A DNA stretch of 64,000 bases from Lunularia cruciata (taxonomy: Eukaryota > Streptophyta > Marchantiopsida > Lunulariales > Lunulariaceae). Shown here one piece after another: positions 56,678 through 64,000 of the stretch. Positions within the stretch are counted from its first letter, which is position 1, and every line of letters starts with the position of its first letter. The notes beneath the pieces were generated by a model. That model searched no databases. It was not told the DNA's origin and saw only the letters and a program-made list of their open reading frames with translations. The translations under genes and the position numbers were made by a program. The stretch spans positions 13,888,001 through 13,952,000 of the forward strand of contig OX419760.1 of assembly GCA_948567375.1 (NCBI GenBank), in the 5' to 3' direction.

Positions 56678-58020
56678 TAAAGTATTGTCACTCATTATGG
56701 AATTGCCTACAAATTGCCATGGGTTTGTTTGATGGTTCTTTATTTTCTCTCTTGGTTATACTTGGAAGAAAGGCAATCGTAGAGAAAACACAAAGGATAG
56801 GAAGATCCTATCAAGCCATACAAGGGTAAGACAAAAGAGGTAAAATGGAGTTAAGTCCCAATAGTATAGATATGCACTATCACACCTAAGGTATCAAAGC
56901 TATGCAAGTTGTAAGATGTACAAACTATTGGAGCATCAATAGAAACATCACCTAGTGTGGTTGCTCTCTTATGGATTGCACCAATCAATGCTATTTGTAG
57001 AGCAATAGACACACGTTATCCAAATTACTAAGAATTATGAGAGTGAAAGTAGTACCACTTGACGTGTGATATGATAAGCTCTTGTGCACTCCTTTACAAA
57101 TGTATTGAATGTTGTGTTGATCACTCCATATAATTCCAAGGCTAGTGGAACAAAGAGGTGACCTTGCTACATACCCCTATACTTGGAGACCTTACATGTT
57201 GTTGCTTTGCTTGTCATCCATCCAAGGAGATGAATAATCATTCTTGCCATAATTGCATTACACGTGGGGTCCGTAACCACAAACATCCACTATTGTCACA
57301 TGATCACCTCGGACCAAGTATAATTTTTCCCTAACATGTGTCGTCTACAAAGCATATGAATGCTCCTTCCAAGCAAGGCGCCACTCTCTCATGCCATGGC
57401 AAACACTATATCCATGATGGCATCATGGGTAGCTCTCTTCTATCCTCCAAAAGGGCACCATGTCATATGGACCATTGTTGCATCTACCACACTCACAAGT
57501 GAGTAATGAAGATATAGATGGGTGTACCAAACCTAAGTAGGACTTCATCGTTGTAGAGAAAGTAGTTGGTGCGAGTCAAAATGCCCTAATGCATAGTCAA
57601 GTTAGGATCCAAGAGCATGCTCTCTTGCAAAAGCAAGAGAGAAGACATGCTCTAGTGGCCCAAGGAATAGACGAGTCAATGGAGAGAGAATGTAGCATAT
57701 GTTGACACCATCGCTCCATCAAGGATGACTGCAAGCCTCTACTTCAATCAATAGGTAAGGAAGCAAAGGATGGAAGGTCATCTTTTGGCAATGGGGATAG
57801 ACCATCTCTTGTTTGCAACAATAACATCTAGAGAAAAAAGCATCACTCCTCCACCTTGGTCACATATATCTCCAAAACTTACCTATCAACAACCACAAGG
57901 CATGAGGAAAATAGGGGTGCCAAGAGAGTACAACTACCCAAAAACAATATAGATGCATCTCCTCCGTAGATAGTAGACCTACCTTTGCACAAGATCGGTC
58001 TAGATGTTTGTCAACATGCC
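56678..58020 (+). pseudogene. gag: decayed gag-like fragment of an unassigned retroelement
   Basis: Plus-strand reading around 57560-57740 gives VRIQEHALLQKQERRHALVA and then CSIC, stop, HHRSIKDDC, a CX2CX4-S-X4C knuckle whose His is lost. Frame 57770-57952 follows with a Pro-rich tail (TPPPWSHISPKLTYQQPQGM). Upstream to 56680 the reading is broken; nothing else was recognised. It is similar in kind to the gag of H, but not obviously the same family. Confidence 0.4.
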
Positions 58021-58330
58021 AAATCCACTATCACACACTAAAATAAAATATTTGGAAGAAAATGTAGATAAAGTGTAAATCAATTTAGATGATAAATTAT
58101 ATTTACTATTTATATTTTTCAATTGAATATATTTATCCTAAATAAATTTTTCTTAAATGCATATATCTATGTAATATTTTGAAATGGATTCAATTAAAAT
58201 TTTATTTTATTTTTGTATTTAATTTCAATAGTCTAATAATTTTTAATATAATTTATTAGATTTTAAGAACATGAATTTAGAAAAAAATTGTTTAAATTTA
58301 TTAATATTATTAATCTAATCTTTTTTGCAG
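58021..58330. other. strongly AT-rich spacer
   Basis: About 310 bp dominated by A and T runs (AATTTTTATTT-type). It marks the border between the transposon block and the following low-copy segment. It may be a matrix-attachment or intronic sequence; I see no direct evidence. Confidence 0.5.
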
Positions 58331-59292
58331 TTTTCCAACTATCGAGAAATAGAATACCTTCAAATCATATCTTCTTTGTACATTTTCCATCTTTCGTTAA
58401 TTCTAGTGGCATCGAATCAGATATATATTTCCTTCCCTTTCATTACGATCCCTTTAAATCAATTCTTCTTTGTATTGTCTCCAAATTCCAAATTCTCTCC
58501 GTACGATTTGCATAGCTCGTATATTGTAGTGCAGATTTCTCATATAGACTCTAATGGGGCTTAGCCCCATGTTACTTTTTTTTCTCTCCCTTGGCTTGAT
58601 GGGGTCTTCCCATCCTTTCGTTCTTCCAACGCGGTCGCCTTTCCTCCTCTCTCCAAATTCTAGTGGTCTCAAACCAGATATAGATTTTACAATTAGCATT
58701 TCTCATTCTAACAAGTTTTCTCCAATTTTCTTCTTCTTGTAAAACTTGTTTTGTGAGATTTCTGCTCGAGACTTTCCGGTGTTCTCAAATTTTCAATTCA
58801 TATTAACTTGTAATACTCTTTGTTTTCCGGGGTTTCTTGTAAGTTTTTCTATTCTATTGTCTTCATTTTCTTTGTTTCCTCGATCTCTTGACTTGTTGCA
58901 TGTGTACCTGTAATGTTTTGAAATTTCATGAAGCAATCAAGCAATTAAATTTCCAATTTACATTGCGGATATTTGAAGAGATAACATCAACAATATTAGT
59001 TTTGGATAAGAAATAATTTTATTACAATATATTCTTATCCTTCATAACTCTTCTAAGTTCATACATGACAAAATCATCATGAAAAAGAAGAGATAGGTTA
59101 TCTGTTTGGAAATTTAAATTTAATTATCTCATTGTTATAACATAATTTCACATTCTATTATTCTCTTACTTGGATAAATTTTAATTTATATTACATCTAT
59201 TTTTATATTTCTTCCTTAATTATACTTGATGATAGACATTTCATTTCGATTATGCTATACTCAAATGAAATCATTTTCTATCAATCTCCATG
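58331..59292. other. low-copy spacer with a short duplicated segment
   Basis: TTCTAGTGGCATCGAATCAG followed by ATATATATTT (from ~58399) resembles TTCTAGTGGTCTCAAACCAG followed by ATATAGATTT (from ~58661), an imperfect ~35 bp repeat. Small frames (58288-58742) are pyrimidine-rich and lack domains. Upstream regulatory sequence for the gene at 60149 could lie here, but I cannot identify it. Confidence 0.35.
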
Positions 59293-59691
59293 TTAATATA
59301 ATTCATGAATTACAAAAACCCCTATGATCATCGTCCAATATATCCATATTATGTCCAAGTTTAATCTGCGAGGCAGACGGAAATTGACCCACATGTGACG
59401 ACTGTACACTGTCACTCCAGTCTTCAGATCGTCAGGTTCGCATGTCCAGCTCCACTTGAATGCCATCGACTCCCCTAATAATCGTCCAATTCTAAAAGAA
59501 CGAGTCTGAATGTATAGCCCTTCAATCTCATCGGGCTCTATCGTATGCCCTTCAACGGGATCGTCGAGACTCTTGCCGTCTATCCCGATCAGCTGCACTA
59601 GCATCAAAAAGGTAAACTTTTCTAAAGCATCTTCTGTAGGTGTCGCCGGATGCAGAGCTGGGGTAGGATGTAAATCCTTCGATCGAGGCAT
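59293..59691 (-). CDS. hypothetical protein, 132 residues
   Basis: An ATG-started minus-strand frame. Residues ~20-105 have a protein-like composition (LIGIDGKSLDDPVEGHTIEP, GRLLGESMAFKWSWTCEPDD, YSRHMWVNFRLPRR) with Trp, Cys and charged residues in balanced proportion. The tail from residue ~107 is hydrophobic (WIYWTMIIGVFVI) and may be intron read-through. Upstream in the same frame, beyond one TGA, a Ser/Pro-rich frame stays open to 60186 without an ATG. It could be a small gene divergent from the one at 60149, an exon, or the antisense of its 5-prime region. I do not recognise a family. Confidence 0.3.
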   Translation of the reverse strand: MPRSKDLHPTPALHPATPTEDALEKFTFLMLVQLIGIDGKSLDDPVEGHTIEPDEIEGLYIQTRSFRIGRLLGESMAFKWSWTCEPDDLKTGVTVYSRHMWVNFRLPRRLNLDIIWIYWTMIIGVFVIHELY

Positions 59692-60148
59692 CGAGTATCA
59701 CTGTTGTATAAATCGTGCCTCATACCGCTTGGGTCGGAGCTCGGATTCTTTTTTGGATCTTAGATTGGGTTGTTTTGGTGACATAGGTTTAGAATCTTGT
59801 GCTTTATCGAGATCCAGGATCGATTGGAGACGCAGATTCGACCGTGTTTCTGCTTTCTCGTCCTGGCTGTTGTTCTTAATATCTGGAGCTGGAGAAGAAG
59901 AGGGCACAAGTGGAGAAGGGCTGGACTCAGTGACCGACGAAGGAATTGAAGAAATCTCAAGTGGTAGAGGGTCAGCTGCAGGGGACGAGAACGGGGAAGG
60001 GGATGGAAAATTGATCACTGGAGAAGACAATGTCACTGTGTTAGGCTTCAAGGAGGATAGTGCATTTGAAGACGACTTGGACACTGTAGACGAAGAGGAT
60101 AGAAACTCAACGCGTGGAAAATCAGGCTGGGGTTTCGGTTTGCGCACG

Positions 60149-60949
60149 ATGAGGGTTCCAGTGTGGTCATATCCGGTTAAGGGCTTCTACTTCTTCTTCA
60201 GGAATGGACACCGTCTTTGGCACCGAGTTGCTAGGTTTGTGGCCGAGGTCATTCTAGCCATTGTGGGAATTCTCTTTACCCTGTTCTATTACACCTTCCC
60301 TACGCAACGGGATATCATTATCAGATATTGCGTACATTGGCTCGGCGTTCCTGGCGCTATCGCTCTAATTATCCTCGAGACCGCGATCGCTATTGTTATT
60401 TTGTTCCAGTACCGCCTTGAGAGTGCTCAACGTAAGCTTTTCCTAGATGTTTTAGCGATCCGCAAAGTCAAGGTCGATCCTGTTACACCGGATGAGCGTG
60501 CCTGGATCAACGAGCGGCTGATTCCACAGCTTGTGGACATGCCAGCGGAGGCCCCCACGAAGAAGGTGGCCCGTCAAAAGAAGCCGTCGAGATATCTGAA
60601 CCAAGTACTCACGGAGGACGAACATCCCATCATGAACTTTCTCATCACTCTTCCTTTGAATTTTATTCCCGTTTTGGGGAACGCCATCTTTTGCTGGTTG
60701 AACTCTTTTCCAACGGCTATCAGCTTGCATCACTATTATTACACCGAGATGAAGGGATTGACTTCCCACGAGTTTTCAGCTGTGGTGCATGCCAAGAAGC
60801 CCCAGTATCAGTATTTCGGGTTCGTGGCTTCGGCGTTTAGTTTGGTGCCCGGATTGGACGTTATCCTCGTGCTCACGAACGCCGTGGGTGCAGCTCTCTG
60901 GGCGGCCGACATGGAGAAGACTCAGGGGAGCGTCAAGACTAAGTACTAA
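60149..60949 (+). CDS. EI24/RRT8-like multi-pass membrane protein, 266 residues
   Basis: The frame is intact and intronless, with balanced codon use and higher GC than its surroundings. Residues 7-17 YPVKGFYFFFR resemble the N-terminal motif of fungal RRT8 (outer spore wall) and EI24-like proteins. Hydrophobic segments lie at ~30-52, ~66-90, ~163-184 (LPLNFIPVLGNAIF, a kinked pair with Pro) and ~222-253 (SLVPGLDVIL, then TNAVGAALWAADME, the C-terminal family motif). Residues 98-160 form a polar loop. I chose ATG at 60149 because the similarity begins right after it. The same frame stays open upstream to an ATG at 59510, giving 479 residues, but that extension is acidic and low in complexity. 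The role is probably in ER or endomembrane lipid/wall biology; this is inference from the family. Confidence 0.7.
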   Translation: MRVPVWSYPVKGFYFFFRNGHRLWHRVARFVAEVILAIVGILFTLFYYTFPTQRDIIIRYCVHWLGVPGAIALIILETAIAIVILFQYRLESAQRKLFLDVLAIRKVKVDPVTPDERAWINERLIPQLVDMPAEAPTKKVARQKKPSRYLNQVLTEDEHPIMNFLITLPLNFIPVLGNAIFCWLNSFPTAISLHHYYYTEMKGLTSHEFSAVVHAKKPQYQYFGFVASAFSLVPGLDVILVLTNAVGAALWAADMEKTQGSVKTKY

Positions 60950-63005
60950 ACAAGAGAATCTCCTTTCCACCCGTACACACAGTTTTAGGTGCCTGTTGTG
61001 TGGGGGTTTGTGCATGTGTGGATTTATCCTTATGTCCACCTTTTCGCACAAGGGAACGCTTTGCTGTCTAGAGGGTACTCAAAACAACCTCATCATGTAT
61101 GAAGTCACCTACAATGAAGTCTCCACCTTGGGATTGCAGACTTGCATCTTTTTTCTTTTGGATGGTCTGGTGTTGAATCTGTGCTGATGTTCTGAATCTT
61201 CAACCAAGCCGGACAAATTGATGAAATCCATAGGAAGTGTTCAGAGCATCGACCTTGTTATCGGTGTTTAAGTTTTCTGTAAGTAAAGATTGAGACCTTT
61301 TCTCCTCTGTCCATCTGCAGATGGGTTTTGGATTTGTTTGACAAGGGTGGGAGATCTTACGGTACTTTCAATCCTTCATCATCGGGGGAATCATCCCGTT
61401 GCTAAGCTAAGCGTCAGATTGAACCATGTGGGTTATCGGTTGGAAGATTTTGGCTCACTGGCTGGAGGAGACAGACTTCAGAATTTGAAGATATGCTCCA
61501 CGAAAGGGGACGGGTACAAAGGTTTCTTCAATCTAATTGTTTCTGGTCTTCAGGCTTTCATACTGCTGATGTTCGTATATGTGTATCAGTAAACTCAAAA
61601 ACTATGTTATATTCTAGGGAAATTGATCATATAAGTATCGTCGGAAAGAAGTGAATGCCTGTAACTGTTGTAGAGTACTGTAATCTATATCCTATATTCT
61701 AGATAGCTTTTAAGGTAGATATGACGCTCCCGTGATTCGTACATTAGTTTAATCTGTCAAAGTAAAGTCAGTTTCCTCACGGTATCATCGGGACAAGAAC
61801 TGCCCTCATTCAGACCTTCGGTACTTACTTGTGAGATGGAACTATCCAACTTGACCCCTCTTGGGCTTGATTTTCTTAACGGAAGACATGTAACGCTAGT
61901 CTTGTATCATGCTGGAAGTCCTACACGCTGGAGGGAGATGCCGTTGTAGAATGAAACCTGTAATATACCTTGTTCTGCAGTTGAGAGAGTTGAGATTATT
62001 TTATGACGTCCTATTAACAAGGACGGATATTCCCTTCACCCTCATGTACATACCTCCTGTACAGATATATGTGTCTAACACCTTCTAGGAGCAGAATCCT
62101 TATCCAGAGTAACCGTTAAGGCTTGCTAATCTAATCAGTTGAATTCGAAATCAGGGTGACTTGAATTCGAAACCGACACACCTATCCCGGAGTTTAATTC
62201 AATAATCCGTTTCAGGAGGTGTGGTTCTAGGAAGGATAGCAAATTTGTACAGTGTAAACCTTCGCTGCAATTGTGAGCGCCAAGCAAATGCAGTGCACAC
62301 TATATAGAGTCTGAATGTGGTTGTCTTTGCTATAATTTCGGACTCCCCGTGACATTCTGTTGTATCATATTTTTAAAATTTAAGGACTTGGATGGACAGT
62401 CGCTATCAGCAGCAAAACTGATATTTACGCCCAATTCTTTCTCCTTCTCTAGAGTAGTCATTCGTGATGGACTCCTGCGCGTTGCTTTTCTTTCCAGAGA
62501 GCAAGAATAATGGAACCGTTGCCACGCAGGTGGCAATGGCGGCAACCTCTCTTGTTTCTTGTGAGGATGGAACCTGTCTCCTCTGCACTATGCTTCTCAA
62601 ACTGCCCGAGCTCCAAATCAAGTCAACTGCGACAACCAAAATCAAAATGGTTGCTGATGGTTGCATTTGACCATGGAGTAAATGGGTCAGTGTACTATTC
62701 TGCCCAGGCCCCTGTCGTGATCAGCAGTCGTAAATCTGTGCTGCATTGCGCTTTGCCAGCTTCCAATTAGGGACTGCAGCACCACATTAGTAAGGAACCG
62801 CAGCGTGCTTAAAGGCCCCTCCCTCTTGAGTCGACAAGTACCCATGTGTCATTTCACAGACGAAAAATTTTGTTATCGCCTGGAAAGTTCTTATATGCAT
62901 CCTTGAATGAGCACTTCATTTTTCCAGTAATCAAAAGAGAGCAGATCTCTTCTTGACTGAGACTGGAATGTACTTCTTAGGCAAATTCTCTAGCTGCGAA
63001 AGCTA
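60950..63005. other. downstream region without recognisable gene
   Basis: Probably the 3-prime untranslated region of the gene above for the first few hundred bases, then spacer. Frames at 61290-61592 (plus, 100 residues), 62406-62666 (minus) and 62464-62770 (plus) overlap or lack domains. I see no polyadenylation signal I would defend. Confidence 0.4.
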
Positions 63006-63037
63006 ATTCAAATCTAAGGTTTACCTTAGATTTGAAT
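63006..63037. repeat. 32 bp near-perfect palindrome
   Basis: ATTCAAATCTAAGGT is followed by TT and then ACCTTAGATTTGAAT: 15 bp arms with a 2-base centre. It could form a hairpin in RNA or a cruciform in DNA. No flanking U-tract or neighbouring ORF defines a function. Confidence 0.9.
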
Positions 63038-63196
63038 CCTCTGCTTGTGTGTCCCAACACGTGTTACTGTGCACCATGTCTTGGCAGACCGACCTGAGAT
63101 GACTTAAACTTACTGTTCTGGAAACTGCAAATTTTAGCGTCCTTCATATAATAATAGCATATTTTGATGCGCGTGGTGTCGTCGAGTAATTTGAGT

Positions 63197-63310
63197 GAAT
63201 ACAAGCAAATCCTGTCTATGATACCTGTCTTTTTTTACATATTAAATTTAAAAGAATACAAGCAAATCCTGTCTATGATACCTGTCTTTTTTTACATATT
63301 AAATTTAAAA
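63197..63310. repeat. perfect 57 bp tandem duplication
   Basis: Two identical 57 bp units, 63197-63253 and 63254-63310, starting GAATACAAGCAAATCCTG and ending AAATTTAAAA. A third unit begins GAATA and then diverges. The surroundings are AT-rich (63240-63540). Perfect identity means a recent event or an assembly artefact. Confidence 0.95.
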
Positions 63311-63772
63311 GAATATTTTTAAGGTTTAATTCTTTTGCAATTTGTTATCTAGTTTTCTCAGTTTAAATATCTTATACTTTATACATTTTATATTAATATT
63401 TTATCTATTTAGACATTTTGAATTTATATTTTACTTGAGATTTTTAATTTAACTCTTTTGATTAATTGAAGAAAAAAATAAACAAATCAATTGTAATATA
63501 ATTGTTTTAATTAACTAATATTTTAAAATACAATCCAATCGTCAGCGCGTCTGTTTATTCGACGGCACTAAATGTTGAACTCCGAAACAGCGCGCATTAA
63601 CACAGTTTCAGCAATAACGCGGGACCCATCCCTGTATTTCGATTAAATCCAGTAAACTTTTGGTAGTTTAGTGCACGATAGTTGCTCCGAGGAACATTTT
63701 ACCATAACTCTTGAGTTCCTTCTCTCCATGCGCATGGCGTAAAAACCCCGTAGGAAAGGGGCAGTTTTTTAA
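63311..63772. other. AT-rich spacer, then CpG-richer low-copy DNA
   Basis: 63311-63530 is about 80 percent A+T. From ~63540 CpG is frequent (GTCAGCGCGTCTG, ACAGCGCGCATT), which resembles a gene-proximal region. No ORF of note. Confidence 0.35.
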
Positions 63773-63985
63773 TCAAATTTCAACTTCAAGACAATCCGAC
63801 GACCATCTACTCGTAGTACCAGACTCTACGCCAAATTTCACAGTTAAGGAGAACAGAGAACGCATCGTTGTTTGACGTGAAATGATCCTCCAACTGCGGA
63901 GTGTCCTGCAGAGATCCTGGCGAACCCCTGTAATCGGCGAAAGCTCGAGGACAAAGTGAAATGATGCATGGCAAAGGTTGCTCAT
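63773..63985 (-). CDS. hypothetical 70-residue ORF or exon
   Basis: ATG at 63985 to TGA at 63773-63775. The composition is mixed and codon use is unbiased; the N-terminus is moderately hydrophobic and rich in Ser/Arg, as in organellar transit peptides (RTLRSWRIISRQTTMRSLFS in the middle). The region is CpG-richer than the transposon block. It could be the first exon of a gene reading left. No family recognised. Confidence 0.25.
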   Translation of the reverse strand: MSNLCHASFHFVLELSPITGVRQDLCRTLRSWRIISRQTTMRSLFSLTVKFGVESGTTSRWSSDCLEVEI

Positions 63986-64000
63986 CTCCCGCGTCTTTTG

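Noticed and set aside
58320-58330. TTTTTTGCAG as a splice acceptor starting an exon
   Set aside because: The following frame (58325-58742) is pyrimidine-rich, has no domain and the repeat-like segments argue against coding.
59510-60148. Long N-terminal extension of the membrane protein (479-residue version)
   Set aside because: The extension is acidic and low in complexity, the opposite strand is equally open, and similarity to the family starts just after the ATG at 60149. Not excluded, but not annotated as coding.
61279-61320. Possible intron GTAAGT...CTGCAG in the 3-prime region
   Set aside because: Only 42 bases, too short for a typical plant intron; no coding frame joins across it.
61290-61592. 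100-residue plus-strand ORF
   Set aside because: No family resemblance; it overlaps the likely 3-prime UTR and its start is not convincing.
62406-62770. Overlapping ORFs of 68 to 86 residues on both strands
   Set aside because: They overlap each other in several frames and none has a domain or a clear start context.

Overview
The window looks like gene-poor, repeat-rich nuclear DNA of a streptophyte (a land plant or charophyte alga). The evidence is plant-type Ty3/gypsy retrotransposons of at least three lineages, target-site duplications, degenerate gag and pol reading frames, AT-rich spacers and no bacterial-type gene organisation. The species cannot be named from sequence alone.

Layout. 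1-3546: sequence without a recognisable gene, with small imperfect repeats. 3547-7309: element C1, an LTR-like non-autonomous element with a decayed minus-strand gag-like/coiled-coil ORF, flanked by TGATG on both sides. 7592-8277: a lone LTR of family A. About 8830-30850: a very decayed plus-strand Ty3/gypsy element (called H here). Its internal order is gag with zinc knuckles, protease, a C5 cytosine DNA methyltransferase domain, reverse transcriptase/RNase H, integrase, PHD finger and an unknown C-terminal region. H is interrupted twice by family A: a 1.2 kb deletion derivative (10364-11590, perfect GTCC duplication) and a 13.3 kb LTR-internal-LTR-internal-LTR composite (13675-26965, GGAT/GGAC duplication). 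Removing both insertions rejoins the H reading frames.

32449-34833, 38317-43940, 45190-56677 and 47080-52921 are four members of a chromodomain-bearing Ty3/gypsy family (family B). It has ~415 bp LTRs, an initiator-Met-type primer site, and 5 bp target duplications. The last copy is nested inside the third. The second copy is nested inside C2, a second copy of element C (37537-44850). Family B LTRs carry conserved arrays that match the plant heat-shock element consensus.

56678-58020 holds one more decayed gag fragment. From about 58000 the character changes: an AT-rich stretch, then low-copy DNA with the only convincing host gene, a multi-pass membrane protein of the EI24/RRT8 type at 60149-60949. 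The last 3 kb hold a perfect 57 bp tandem duplication, a 32 bp palindrome and no secure gene.

How the parts relate: nearly everything from 3.5 to 58 kb is nested transposition, and insertion order can be read. H and C2 are old hosts; family A entered H; B2 entered C2; B4 entered B3. The point of greatest biological interest is element H, which carried its own methyltransferase and PHD finger, followed by the heat-shock-like promoters of family B.
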